A DNA stretch of 64,000 nucleotides from assembly GCF_030408615.1 (NCBI RefSeq), contig NZ_CP047187.1, positions 1,798,001 through 1,862,000 of the forward strand. The letters are read 5' to 3'. A program made the position numbers and the translations under genes. Positions 41,631-50,643 of this stretch are shown piece after piece. Origin of the DNA: Corynebacterium bovis DSM 20582 = CIP 54.80. GTDB taxonomy: Bacteria > Actinomycetota > Actinomycetes > Mycobacteriales > Mycobacteriaceae. Numbering within the stretch: the first letter of the stretch is position 1; each line of letters opens with the position of its first letter. The notes under the pieces are model-generated. The model saw only the letters and a program-made list of their open reading frames with translations, did not search any database and had not been told where the DNA came from.

Positions 41631-42254
41631 CTGTTCCTTTCAGGAGAACCATGACGGACCACGACCACACATGCCCCGGCGGATCCGGCAATATCCCGAC
41701 CGATTACTCGCATCGATCGTTCTGATTTACCGTCCACGGTAACCCCCTCTCACCGCCCCCACAACCACGCTCTCCCCAGGGACAACGCGAACAACCGGGC
41801 GCCAGTACCACCGACCGCGGCCAGGTTCTGAACAACGCCTACAAGCGACCACCGTTCCCACCGACCGCGGCCAGGTTCTTATGCCTGAGCCCGAGCCCTA
41901 AAGACCGTTCCCGGGTTCCAACGCGTAAACCCGAACACTCGTGCCTGAGCCCCACTCGTCGGGACCGAGACCGCGGCTCTATCCGCCACCGCTAACGCTC
42001 ACAGCCACCCCCGCCGCCATGACTCTGCGCCACTCCCGGTCGCCGTCTCTCTCCACCGCCTCCGGGGCTGCCATACCGCACCACCACCCGGGGCCACCAT
42101 GCAGCTGTACCACTCCCGGCCGCCATGCCGGTCCACCACCCCGCGTCAGAAGCCTATTAGTGTCGGAGCCGATGCGCGAAGCCACCCCGCGACAGCCAAA
42201 TTGGAGCTCGAGCCGCTAGCAAGCTTCCACCCCCAACCACAGGAGTAGACGCGA
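41631..42254. other. Gene-free spacer with a 22-bp direct repeat
   Basis: No convincing gene. CCACCGACCGCGGCCAGGTT plus CT occurs at 41808-41829 and 41858-41879 (50-bp spacing). The right end (42240-42250) has AGGAG for the next gene. Base composition is moderate, between the chromosome and the islet. Confidence 0.5.
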
Positions 42255-42707
42255 ATGAAGGACCGCAAGGACCGGTGTTGGCCGGAGTACATTCTGGTCG
42301 TCTACCTGGTGGACAACGAGACGCGCGACGACGCCTTGGCCGCGGTCATGCCGGACAGCGAATCGGCGAAGGAGGTCGCAGCGGAGCTCGACACTGATGA
42401 GTTCACCTGCTGGACCGAGTACATCAAGATCAGGAGGCCCAAGGTCAGGAGGCCCCGACGTTGTCCACGTACGCCGAAACCAGAGAAGGACGAGACAATC
42501 CATCTGGTCTTCCGCGGAGGTCACGCCCAGTCCGTGTACGAGAAGTACGGCGAGTTCTCGTCCCCGGAGATTATGGGCGCGTTCAGCTCCCTGCCGGAGG
42601 CCGAGGCATACGCAGAATTCCTCCGCGACCCGTCCCGACTCTTCCCCCCAACCCTCCACGTCTGGTCGGTCCCGACTCGCGGATGGACTTTTTATTCTGG
42701 AGACTAG
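42255..42707 (+). CDS. Hypothetical protein, islet gene
   Basis: 150 residues, soluble, mixed charge. WPEYILVVYLVDNETRDDAL at the start; a basic patch KIRRPKVRRPRRCPRTPKPEKDE at about 58-80; then SSLPEAEAYAEFLRDPSRLFPPTLHVWSV, a pattern of alternating strands and a helix. No family recognised. AGGAG lies 9 nt before the ATG. It is convergent with the SIR2-like gene (65 bp between stops). Codon use is less GC-biased than in the chromosomal genes. A partner role for the SIR2-like gene is only a guess. Confidence 0.6.
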   Translation: MKDRKDRCWPEYILVVYLVDNETRDDALAAVMPDSESAKEVAAELDTDEFTCWTEYIKIRRPKVRRPRRCPRTPKPEKDETIHLVFRGGHAQSVYEKYGEFSSPEIMGAFSSLPEAEAYAEFLRDPSRLFPPTLHVWSVPTRGWTFYSGD

Positions 42708-42771
42708 ACAGCGACCATACCGCCCACCAAGCGGCTCGCTACCACGTAAAGACGAAACCGTCACACTCGAC

Positions 42772-43899
42772 CTACGGGTGAACTTGGTCTTGATTTTGGA
42801 TATTCACAGTACTTGAAGGGAACGTCGCCAGTTCAGGCTCTCCGCCCCTATCATCTCCAGCTTCCTCCGTGACAGACTCCCAGGCGCTTCGCAAATTATT
42901 CACCTCACGAAGACTCTCACCATAACACCCAACGTACACCTTCTTCAGCCCCTTAGCCCTAGCGAGCTGACGGACGATATGCTTATCATTATCAGAGAAT
43001 GAAACGCCGTAGGTAAACAAGGCGCCGGACATAGACTCGATCGAATTCAGACAATGACGCAGATAGTCATTATTTTCGATCCGGTTCAGCTTCTCCGAAC
43101 TACTTCCTTCCGTCACAACCAAGGGGATCCTATCACCGGAATCACCAAAGAATTTTCGGACAGTGTCCATGAGATATTCACGACTGCCCCGTTTGAGCTT
43201 AAAGATTTCCGCACCCTCCTCGTAGAGGTGCAATGCCCCATGAAGGTAATATACGTCTATGCGTTGCCCGCGACGGCTCCTATGAACCTCTCCATTCCAA
43301 CGCAGAGCGGGATATTTACTCTGAGACGAAGGGATTACAGCCTGATCAATAAACCCATCAAACATGCCATCGCCGTTGTGCCTGTCAATTATTCTTAGCG
43401 CCGCCCAATACAGAATCATGTCGTAGCTAATGGTATAAATGGTAGGGAATCTCTCTAGGAAACGCTCGATCTTTGTGTAATGATCGCGGCTCGCACTGGG
43501 ATTTTTGCAGATTTTAAATGCATTATCAGGATGCACGTCGTACAATGCGTTAACCAAGGCCTTACGAATGCAAGAAACATCGCCTTTCATAGCCTCGATG
43601 ACGTCATGATTTCCGTTAGTTTTCCCGCCATATAGGCCGATGACTTTCGCAGCGTCATTTAGCCTGGCAATGACCGTCTCAAAGTCTCCTAGGAGATTTC
43701 CATCCTCATCCTTAAAAAGCTCTTTATAATCAACGCTCAGGTCTTTGAATTCCGCTCGGTCGCGCAAGTTATCATAATTAAAGCCCTTACTGCACGAAAT
43801 ACTGAAACCATTCCCCAGAAGCAGATTCTGCGAGTCCCCGAAGCCCTCAGAATCTTTCATCGCCTCGTCGTAGGATCTAAATTCTTGTACGGATTTCAT
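42772..43899 (-). CDS. DUF4917 protein with SIR2-like NAD-binding fold
   Basis: 375 residues. N-terminal NLLLGNGFSIS (Asn30), then FPTIYTISYDMILYWA (Tyr159-Asp160), VYYLHGALHLY (His220) and LFTYGVSFSDNDKHIVRQL (about 295-313). This order (GxGxS, YD, LHG, GhSxxDxD) is the SIR2-like pattern; DUF4917 is the nearest family I know. SIR2-like NADases act in several anti-phage systems. ATG 43899 is preferred over GTG 43908, with a weak TTAGGTG upstream. The gene is far lower in GC than anything else in the window and uses AT-ending codons freely, so it was probably acquired. No terminator or partner is obvious. Confidence 0.78.
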   Translation of the reverse strand: MKSVQEFRSYDEAMKDSEGFGDSQNLLLGNGFSISCSKGFNYDNLRDRAEFKDLSVDYKELFKDEDGNLLGDFETVIARLNDAAKVIGLYGGKTNGNHDVIEAMKGDVSCIRKALVNALYDVHPDNAFKICKNPSASRDHYTKIERFLERFPTIYTISYDMILYWAALRIIDRHNGDGMFDGFIDQAVIPSSQSKYPALRWNGEVHRSRRGQRIDVYYLHGALHLYEEGAEIFKLKRGSREYLMDTVRKFFGDSGDRIPLVVTEGSSSEKLNRIENNDYLRHCLNSIESMSGALFTYGVSFSDNDKHIVRQLARAKGLKKVYVGCYGESLREVNNLRSAWESVTEEAGDDRGGEPELATFPSSTVNIQNQDQVHP

Positions 43900-44469
43900 G
43901 AATAACACCTAACATGTTCTGGACGGTAAATTAGCCATTGTCGCCACCTGCCGAAATACTCTCGCGCCTGAAGTGATGGATAAGCTCGCGCTGAGCCAAC
44001 CCGTCACGGCGGGACTTCAATGCACCACACGATGTCGTGGGAATTTCGAGAGTTATTCCCGAGTTCGCATTTTAGATGACCGACATAGATTTCCCTCTTC
44101 ACATCGGTCGTTCATTTCCAGACCTGCTATACATTAGTGTTGACCCAAGGGGCGGATAGCGCGCGGCCAGTCAATCACCCCTTATCGATACCAAAGATAC
44201 CGCGGCTCTAACTCGATTTAGACTGACGCTTCTTTTTATCGGAAAGTCAGGAACGAATCGAGGATATCATTTGAAATATTTATTACCCGAGCCCTAACTT
44301 GAACAGATTCAGGGAGTTCGATCCCATTTTACCGTGTAGGATTCATTTCCTGGCGAGCTACAGATAGAAACGTTCTTTCTCGATGCGAGAAGTCGTTTGC
44401 CACCAGCGCCTGACTCGCACCTTCACTGACTATTCCGAGTCGTCCCTCAGTTACTGTAGTGCTTTATCC
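43900..44469. other. Low-GC gene-free spacer at the islet's right side
   Basis: 570 bp of AT-rich sequence (for example around 44220-44300) without a believable gene or family match; only short open frames are present. It may hold the SIR2-like gene's promoter (minus strand) and decayed foreign DNA. TTCTCG-ATG-CGAGAA at 44377-44391 is a small hairpin. Confidence 0.5.
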
Positions 44470-46320
44470 CTACCCCTCATCCGTGCTCAGCGCAGCAACG
44501 AAGGCCTCCTGCGGGACAGACACCGATCCGATGCTCTTCATCCGCTTCTTGCCCTCCTTCTGCTTCTCCAGGAGCTTCTTCTTACGGCTGATATCACCGC
44601 CGTAACACTTAGATAGCACATCTTTTCGGAGGGCGCGAATGTTTTCGCGGGAAATAACTTTGGAGCCGATAGTAGCCTGGATGGGCACCTCGAACTGCTG
44701 GCGGGGGATGAGCTCCTTGAGCTTCACCGTCATCTTGTTGCCGTAGGTCTGGGCGTGCTCCCGGTGGACGATCGCGCTGAACGCGTCGACGGGTTCTCCC
44801 TGCAAGAGGATGTCGACCTTCACCAGATCGGCCTCCTGCTCCCCGGACTCCTCGTAGTTCAGGCTGGCGTACCCCTTGGTGCGGGACTTCAGCATGTCGA
44901 AGAAGTCGAAGATGATCTCGCCCATCGGCATCGCGTACCGGAGCTCCACCCGTTCGGGGGAGAGGAAGTCCATGTTCTTCATCTGGCCACGCTTCTGCTG
45001 GCACAGATCCATCGTCCCGCCGAGGAACTCCTCCGGGACGATGATCGTCATGTCGACCATCGGCTCGTAGACGGCCTTGAGCTTCCCGGCCGGCCAGTCG
45101 GAGGGGTTCTGCACGTGCATCTCGGTGCCGTCCTCGGCGATGACGCGGTAGACCACGGAGGGGGCCGTCGAGATCAGATCGAGGTCGAATTCCCGCTCCA
45201 GGCGGTCACGGGTGATCTCCATGTGGAGCAGGCCGAGGAACCCGCACCGGAAACCGAATCCCAGCGCGGTGGAATTCTCCGGCTCAAATGTCAGGGCGGC
45301 GTCGTTCAACTGGAGTTTCTCGATCGCCTCGCGGAGGTCCGGGTACTGGTTCGCCGAGATCGGGAAAAGTCCCGAGTACACCATCGGCGTCGGCTCCTGG
45401 TAGCCCTTCAGCGGTTCAGTCGCCCCGTGGTGCTCCCACGTGATCGTGTCACCGACCTTGGACTGACGGACGTCCTTCACACCGGTGATGATGTAGCCCA
45501 CCTCCCCCACCGACAGGCCCTGGCATTTCTGCGGCTGGGGGCTGATGATGCCGATCTCCAGGGTCTCGTGCGTCGCCCCGGTGCTCATCATCCTGATCTT
45601 CTGCCGCGGTTCCAGCCGCCCGTCCATGACACGGATGTACGTGACGACGCCGCGGTAGATGTCGTACACCGAGTCGAAGATCATGGCCCGCGCCGGCGCG
45701 TCCGCGTCGCCCTCCGGCGGCGGCGTGAGCTCGCACACCCGGTCCAGGAGTTCCGGCACGCCCTCCCCCGTCTTTCCGGACACGCGCAGCACGTCCTCCG
45801 GCTCGCAGCCGATGATGTGGGCGATCTCCTCCGCGTACTTGTCCGGGTCCGCGGCGGGCAGGTCGATCTTGTTGAGGACCGGGATGATCTCCAGGTCGTT
45901 GTCCATCGCCAGGTAGAGGTTCGCGAGGGTCTGGGCCTCGATGCCCTGCGCGGCGTCGACAAGCAGGATCGCACCCTCACAGGCCTCGAGCGCGCGCGAG
46001 ACCTCGTACGTGAAGTCCACGTGCCCGGGCGTGTCGATGAGGTGCAGGACCAGCTGCTGGCCGGCGAGCTCACCGGTGCGCGGCACCCACGGCAGGCGCA
46101 CGTTCTGCGCCTTGATGGTGATGCCGCGCTCCCGCTCGATGTCCATGTTGTCCAGGTACTGGTCCCGCATGTCCCGGTCCTCGATCACACCCGAGAGCTG
46201 GAGGATGCGGTCCGCCAACGTCGACTTCCCGTGGTCGATGTGGGCGATGATGCAGAAGTTGCGGATCCGGGCCGGATCGGTGAACGTCTCCGCGGCGAAG
46301 TTCTTCTGCTTCGGTGCCAT
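44470..46320 (-). CDS. lepA: Elongation factor 4 (LepA GTPase)
   Basis: Ribosomal back-translocase/assembly GTPase LepA, 616 residues, full length for the family. G1 AHIDHGKST at 26-34, [22 protein letters not shown]; then domain II, the LepA-specific [14 protein letters not shown], and the C-terminal domain ending [23 protein letters not shown]. The last 25-70 codons (about 44600-44690) use GTT, ATT, GAA, AAA, CTA and TCT codons, unlike the rest of the gene, although the protein is intact. The islet's composition therefore enters the gene. The PemK-like gene is divergent. Confidence 0.97.
   Translation of the reverse strand: MAPKQKNFAAETFTDPARIRNFCIIAHIDHGKSTLADRILQLSGVIEDRDMRDQYLDNMDIERERGITIKAQNVRLPWVPRTGELAGQQLVLHLIDTPGHVDFTYEVSRALEACEGAILLVDAAQGIEAQTLANLYLAMDNDLEIIPVLNKIDLPAADPDKYAEEIAHIIGCEPEDVLRVSGKTGEGVPELLDRVCELTPPPEGDADAPARAMIFDSVYDIYRGVVTYIRVMDGRLEPRQKIRMMSTGATHETLEIGIISPQPQKCQGLSVGEVGYIITGVKDVRQSKVGDTITWEHHGATEPLKGYQEPTPMVYSGLFPISANQYPDLREAIEKLQLNDAALTFEPENSTALGFGFRCGFLGLLHMEITRDRLEREFDLDLISTAPSVVYRVIAEDGTEMHVQNPSDWPAGKLKAVYEPMVDMTIIVPEEFLGGTMDLCQQKRGQMKNMDFLSPERVELRYAMPMGEIIFDFFDMLKSRTKGYASLNYEESGEQEADLVKVDILLQGEPVDAFSAIVHREHAQTYGNKMTVKLKELIPRQQFEVPIQATIGSKVISRENIRALRKDVLSKCYGGDISRKKKLLEKQKEGKKRMKSIGSVSVPQEAFVAALSTDEG
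44600..44690. other. Low-GC patch inside the 3' part of lepA
   Basis: About 30 codons ([20 protein letters not shown] region) with AT-ending third positions inside an otherwise GC-saturated gene; it adjoins the low-GC islet and may mark a recombination edge. Confidence 0.5.
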
Positions 46321-46377
46321 CGGCGTATCCCTCCTAGGTCAGTTACCGTGAACCCTACTAGAGCCCCGGACGGGTAG

Positions 46378-46383
46378 TACCAT
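46378..46383 (+). promoter_or_regulatory. -10 box of the PemK-like gene
   Basis: TACCAT followed by 7 nt and ATG 46391; leaderless arrangement. Confidence 0.5.
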
Positions 46384-46390
46384 TGCCGGC

Positions 46391-46993
46391 ATGGCAGCTC
46401 CCATGCCCTCCGACGGCGCCCGCCGGACCCCACCCGGCCCCAGGTCAGAGGCCGTTCAGGACCGCCGGAAGGGTGGCCTTCTCCGCCGCGTCCTGTGGCG
46501 CTGTTTCCATCACCGGGGAAGTCTCGACGAAGGCCTCAGCGACCTGCGCTCCACCCTCGGCTTCACCCGTGACCTGCACGACCACCGGGACCCCACCGAG
46601 GTGACCGTCGCCACCCCGACCCGGAACCACGCGCGCGTGGTGATGTACGTCCCGGACATGGACGGGCAGGCAGACTCCGGCGAGATCGTGTGGACGGACA
46701 TCCGCCGCACCCGCGAGTCCCCGGTCGAGCAGCGCGCGGTGCTCGTCGTCGGGCGCTACCACCACCGGATCCTCGCGCTGCTCATCAGCTCCAACCCGCA
46801 GCACGGGGACGAGGACAACTGGCTGGCCATCGGCTCCGGCCCGTGGGACCCCAGCGGCAACGAGTGCTGGGTGCGCCTCGACAAGGTCGTCGACATCCCG
46901 GAGTCCCAGATCCAGCGCAAGGGGGCGGTCATGCCGGAGCGGCGGTTCGAGCGGATCGGCACGCGGCTGCGGCGGGACTACAGCTGGAACTGA
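46391..46993 (+). CDS. PemK/MazF-like family protein, no antitoxin beside it
   Basis: 200 residues. The C-terminal 120 have the PemK/MazF fold pattern: SGEIVWTDI, PVEQRAVLVVGRYHHRILALLISSNP, WLAIGSGPWDPSGNECWVRLDKVVDIPESQIQRKGAVM and a final RIGTRLRRDY. MazF-type toxins are mRNA interferases. The N-terminal 75 residues are an Arg-rich extension. In corynebacteria and mycobacteria a gene of this type often sits next to lepA without an antitoxin, so a housekeeping role is possible. No antitoxin-like small gene precedes or follows it. It starts 7 nt after a TACCAT box. Confidence 0.8.
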   Translation: MAAPMPSDGARRTPPGPRSEAVQDRRKGGLLRRVLWRCFHHRGSLDEGLSDLRSTLGFTRDLHDHRDPTEVTVATPTRNHARVVMYVPDMDGQADSGEIVWTDIRRTRESPVEQRAVLVVGRYHHRILALLISSNPQHGDEDNWLAIGSGPWDPSGNECWVRLDKVVDIPESQIQRKGAVMPERRFERIGTRLRRDYSWN

Positions 46994-47017
46994 CGCGGCG
47001 GGGCGGCACCGGAGGGA

Positions 47018-47216
47018 TTACAGGGACTCCCCCGGCCCGTGCTAGCCTGTTCGGGTTCACACCTCGTCACCGGGGTGTCCGTGCCGCAGACCGCAGGACC
47101 TTGGGCGGGCTGTCAGAGACCGCGCGGACACGCAGGCCCGCTGACGTGGGGAGACACCGGTCCGGGCGGGTGCCCGGGCCACTGATGGAGAACACCGGAA
47201 AGAGGTAGGTCCAGAC
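47018..47216 (+). promoter_or_regulatory. rpsT promoter and leader
   Basis: TTACAG (47018-47023) and TAGCCT (47043-47048) form a plausible -35/-10 pair with a 19-nt spacer, giving a leader of about 160 nt. AGAGGTAGG precedes the ATG. Leader-mediated autoregulation by S20 is known in other bacteria; no specific structure was verified here. Confidence 0.4.
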
Positions 47217-47480
47217 ATGGCCAACATCAAGCAGCAGAAGAAGCGCGTCCTGACGAACGAGATCCGCCGTCGGCGGAACCAGGCCATCCGGTCGCGTCTG
47301 CGCACCGAGCACCGCAAGTTCGAGGAGCTCGTCAAGGCCGGCGACAAGGACGGTGCGGAGAAGCAGCTCCGCACCGCGTCCCGGCTGTACGACAAGGCCG
47401 TGACCAAGGGCACGCTGCACCGCAACAATGCGGCGAACAAGAAGTCCGGCATGGCCGCGATGTTCAACAAGATGAACTGA
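47217..47480 (+). CDS. rpsT: 30S ribosomal protein S20
   Basis: 87 residues, the normal S20 length, highly basic and helical: MANIKQQKKRVLTNEIRRRRNQAIRSRLRT at the start and LHRNNAANKKSGMAAMFNKM at the end. It binds 16S rRNA early in 30S assembly. It stands alone with its own leader and a clear terminator 20 nt past the stop. In mycobacteria and corynebacteria rpsT likewise sits between lepA and holA. Confidence 0.97.
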   Translation: MANIKQQKKRVLTNEIRRRRNQAIRSRLRTEHRKFEELVKAGDKDGAEKQLRTASRLYDKAVTKGTLHRNNAANKKSGMAAMFNKMN

Positions 47481-47501
47481 CACCCCGTCGGTTCCCGTGA
47501 C

Positions 47502-47540
47502 CGCCCCGCCCCACCGCACCGGTGAGGCGGGGCGTTTGCT
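47502..47540 (+). terminator. rpsT terminator
   Basis: CGCCCCGCC (47502-47510) and GGCGGGGCG (47526-47534) form a 9-bp stem, followed by TTTGCT. Confidence 0.75.
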
Positions 47541-47669
47541 GTCGGTGCTGTGGGTGCTGTGGGTGCTGTGGGTGCCGCCCGTGCTGGACGGGATCGACGT
47601 ACCGTGCGTGCGGTCCTGCCGCCGCGACCGCCCCTGCCGCCCCTCCTGTACGTGACGCCCGGGATGCGG
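47541..47669. repeat. 9-bp microsatellite and spacer
   Basis: CTGTGGGTG is repeated three times at about 47546-47573. The rest has no gene. Confidence 0.6.
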
Positions 47670-47706
47670 TAGATTCGGACCCAGGTTTTAGTGGAGGCAA
47701 CCCTAA
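47670..47706 (+). promoter_or_regulatory. Promoter with a DtxR-like iron box
   Basis: TAGATT (47670-47675) is a -10. At 47688-47706 TTAGTGGAGGCAACCCTAA matches the corynebacterial DtxR operator (TTAGGTTAGGCTAACCTAA) at 14 of 19 positions, including both TTAG/CTAA ends. It covers the start of the transcript, where a repressor would act. Confidence 0.5.
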
Positions 47707-47827
47707 CCTCGCATGCCTCCTGTGGTGAGCAGGCGGTGAGCGGCCGGTGTGCAGGCGGAGCACCGCGCCCCGCCGACCACCACGCCCGACCGTCCCGTCC
47801 ACGCCCGACCCACAGGAGCGCCCCGTC

Positions 47828-49249
47828 GTGACCGACCCCACCTACCGCCACGTCCGGGATGTCCTGTTCGCGAAGCTCTCGCCCACGCGGCGCAGCACGC
47901 TCGAACAGTTCCTCGTGCCGGCGGTGAGCTCGATGGTGAACCTCACCGTCGGGCAGGCGGCGCGGGTGGCGCTGGACCTCGCCGACCGGGTGGGCATCTA
48001 CGACCTGCCCGGGTGGCAGGCGGTCGACGCGGCGGCGCACATGGACATCCGCCCGGAGGTGGAGTGGCGGATGTTCGGCCACACCCCGCGCCCGGGCGCG
48101 CCGTTCGCGGAGCTCACCACGCCGCCGTCGCGGCCCGAGCCGGTGCGCGGCCGGCCGGAACCCGTGCGGTACTTCCGCCGTCAGGATGTCGTCGCACCCG
48201 TGAGCCGGCTGCACCCGACGTCGCCGCACCCGACGGTCATCTCCATCGCCGACTCGATGCTCGCCTGGCACATGCGTATCAATCCGAATTCGGGGACGGA
48301 CCCGGTCGCCTACGCCGGGATCCACCCGAGTTTCGACCGTCGGATGGAACTCATGGCGGGGAATGTGTGGAAGATCGGTGCGGTCCTCACGTTCTCGGAC
48401 TGGCCCGGGGAGAACGACGTACCCCTCCACGGACCGGCCGGGCACGCCGGCCGCCGGCCGTCCGACCGGTCGCGCGCGACGGACACGACGACCCCGGCGT
48501 GCCGGGTCGAGTTGCACGGCGCTCCCCTGCCCGGCGCAGTCGCGGGCCGGGCGGACGACACCCCGGTCTGGTACGTCATCACGTTGCGGCCGGATCTCGG
48601 CGACGCGACGTTCACCGAGTTCTGCACGGGTCTGGCGCACATCTTCCTCAACCATGTGCCCCGGGTGTGGACGCACCGCGCCCGGGAGCGGATGGACCAC
48701 TCCGCCGCCGCGGCGCCGATCGAGGCGCAGGCGGCGGGGGCGATGGCGGCGGTGCGGCTGCGCGGCACGGAGATCGCCGAGCGGGTGCACGCCCAGGCGA
48801 TGCGGCACATGGCGTCGCTGTCCGTGCCCGACCCGATGGACCCGGGGAGCGACCTCGGGGCGGAGTTCGGCGGGGAGTTCGGGGCGGACGCGGAGGCGGA
48901 GTTCGGTGCGGAGTTCGGTGCGGACGTCGAGGCTGACCTCGGCGCGGACTTCGGCGCGGACGTCGAGGCGGAGTTCGGTGCGGACTTCGGCGCCGACGCC
49001 GACGCCGACGCCGACGCACACGCAGACACCGAGGCAGACCGCGACACCGGCGCAGGTCACACGGCCCGCACACCCCGGACCGCGCCGGACGACCGGCCCC
49101 GCCTGCCCCTCAACGACTTCCGCCGGGCGCTCACCGGCCCCGACCCGCTGCCGGACGACGTCCGCTGGGACTGCGTCCTCGCCGCGGTCGACGCCGTCGA
49201 GTCACTGCTGCGCGGCGACACGCTGCCGATGCGCGTCGCCGACTGGTGA
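47828..49249 (+). CDS. Hypothetical protein with acidic repeat and degenerate metallopeptidase-like motif
   Basis: 473 residues. The N-terminal part (1-165) has a helical NLTVGQAARVALDLADRVGIY. The centre (ADSMLAWHMRINPN, GGNVWKIGAVLTF-like strands, WYVITLRPDLG) leads to TEFCTGLAHIFLNHVPRVW. In ArdC/ImmA-type metallopeptidases this helix reads xHExxHxxLxH; here the HE pair is replaced (CTGLAH), so zinc catalysis is doubtful. Then comes a 60-residue acidic repeat of EFGADVEA-like decapeptides (about 345-405) and a C-terminal helical segment. GTG 47828 has AGGAG 9 nt upstream. A DtxR-like box lies in its promoter. Confidence 0.65.
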   Translation: MTDPTYRHVRDVLFAKLSPTRRSTLEQFLVPAVSSMVNLTVGQAARVALDLADRVGIYDLPGWQAVDAAAHMDIRPEVEWRMFGHTPRPGAPFAELTTPPSRPEPVRGRPEPVRYFRRQDVVAPVSRLHPTSPHPTVISIADSMLAWHMRINPNSGTDPVAYAGIHPSFDRRMELMAGNVWKIGAVLTFSDWPGENDVPLHGPAGHAGRRPSDRSRATDTTTPACRVELHGAPLPGAVAGRADDTPVWYVITLRPDLGDATFTEFCTGLAHIFLNHVPRVWTHRARERMDHSAAAAPIEAQAAGAMAAVRLRGTEIAERVHAQAMRHMASLSVPDPMDPGSDLGAEFGGEFGADAEAEFGAEFGADVEADLGADFGADVEAEFGADFGADADADADAHADTEADRDTGAGHTARTPRTAPDDRPRLPLNDFRRALTGPDPLPDDVRWDCVLAAVDAVESLLRGDTLPMRVADW

Positions 49250-49484
49250 CGCGACGCCCGGCCACCACCTGCGGTCACACCGCGCCGCACCGGCCCGGGG
49301 CCGACGGGTGAGGCGGCGGAGGACGGCGTCGAACCCGACCGGGACGGACCGCACCCCACCGGGCACGGCGGGCGATTGACCCGGGGCCGCCCCCGTGTGC
49401 GAGACTGAGGGCGTTCTCACCGGCCCCGTGACCGTCCCGCCACGTCCACGGGGCCGTCGGCTGTGACACAGAAGGATCCTGGCA

Positions 49485-50546
49485 ATGACTACACGGACTC
49501 GGCGCAGCTCCCCCCGGGCCGACCGCCTCATCCCGGCGCTCATGGGCACCGCGATCGGCGACAGCTGGGGCTACCCCTACACGCTGCCGCCGCAGCCGAC
49601 GTCGACGCCGCAGCCGGAGGATCCCGTCATCAGCGACGACACGCAGATGTCGCTGGCGCTCATCGCGGCGATGGACCGGATCACGTCACGCGGGCTGGCC
49701 CGGGTCACGGGGATGCAGGAGATCGCGTACGAGTTCATGGACTTCAACCGGGACGCGGACAACGACCGGTTCCCGGGGCGCGCGGTGGTCACGGCGCTGG
49801 ACCTGCTCGACGAGCTCGGGCCGGAGCACTGGCCGAAGGCGACGACGCACTCCGGCGGGTGCGGGTCGATCATGCGGTTGACCCCGGCGGCGCTGCTCGC
49901 CGACGAGGGGACGCAGATGGGGTGGGCGGTGACCCAGGGGCTCATCACGCACAACAGTCCTCTGGCACGGGCGTCCACGGTGATGCTCACGGCTGTGCTC
50001 CTCGCGGAGCCGACGGAGGACCTCATCGACGTGGCGCGGGGGGTGGCGTCCAACCCGCTGCTCACCGAGGACCGGCTGCTGACGGACGAGGAGAAGGAGT
50101 CCCTCACCGAGGACGTCCGCCGGGCCCTCGTCCACGACATCCCGGGGCAGAACCGGCCGGTCCTGGAGCTGCTGGACATGGCGGCCCGGATCCGCGAGCA
50201 CGTCAGCCCGACGCTCGCCGACGGGGACACCAGCGACGTGCTCGCCGAGGGGCGGCGCATCACCGAGGTGCTCGGGCGCAGCTGGGACGCGGGCAGCGCC
50301 CTGACGTCCGTCGTGCTTCTGTCACAGCTGTACCTGGACAACTGGCGCACCCTGCCGCCCGAGGACATGATCCATGTGGCGGTGAACTGGCCGGGGAACC
50401 GCAACAGCCGCGCGTCGCTGGTGGGCTCGGTGCTGGGCACGCTCACGGGCGTGGACTGGGAGCGGGACGGGGCCACCCCCGCGTTCGAGGACAGGTACGA
50501 CGCCGCGATCCGCTCCGGTGTCTGGCGCGGGTTCAGCCGGCAGTAG
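49485..50546 (+). CDS. ADP-ribosylglycohydrolase family protein
   Basis: 353 residues, all-helical ARH/DraG fold, which removes ADP-ribose from proteins or small molecules with two Mg2+ ions. MGTAIGDSWGYP at about 20-31 (GxAxGDxxG), SDDTQMSLALI at about 50-60 (first metal-ligand site), HSGGCGSIMRLTPAALL (core helix) and WPGNRNSRASLVGSVLGTLTG at about 305-325, where the second metal site usually reads GGDxDT. That last motif is altered (GNRNSRAS), so activity should not be assumed. AAGGA lies 10 nt before the ATG. Alone, convergent with holA. Confidence 0.8.
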   Translation: MTTRTRRSSPRADRLIPALMGTAIGDSWGYPYTLPPQPTSTPQPEDPVISDDTQMSLALIAAMDRITSRGLARVTGMQEIAYEFMDFNRDADNDRFPGRAVVTALDLLDELGPEHWPKATTHSGGCGSIMRLTPAALLADEGTQMGWAVTQGLITHNSPLARASTVMLTAVLLAEPTEDLIDVARGVASNPLLTEDRLLTDEEKESLTEDVRRALVHDIPGQNRPVLELLDMAARIREHVSPTLADGDTSDVLAEGRRITEVLGRSWDAGSALTSVVLLSQLYLDNWRTLPPEDMIHVAVNWPGNRNSRASLVGSVLGTLTGVDWERDGATPAFEDRYDAAIRSGVWRGFSRQ

Positions 50547-50643
50547 GTCGTCCCGGCGCGGGGGCGTGGGGCTGTGGGGCGTGGGGGTGTCCGCGGGCCG
50601 CGGCCGGCGCCGCGGTAGGCGGGCGCCCGCCCGGCGCGGGGGC

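Noticed and set aside
41808..41879. Attachment-site direct repeat of a mobile element
   Set aside because: The two 22-bp copies are only 50 bp apart and no integrase or matching copy near lepA was seen.
43054..43398. Plus-strand open frame inside the SIR2-like gene
   Set aside because: Antisense to a gene with clear family motifs; no ribosome-binding site and no recognisable domain.
44383..44616. Plus-strand open frame at the lepA 3' end
   Set aside because: It lies mostly antisense to lepA and lacks a start signal.
46391..47480. Toxin-antitoxin pair
   Set aside because: The neighbour of the PemK-like gene is rpsT, and no small antitoxin-like frame precedes it.
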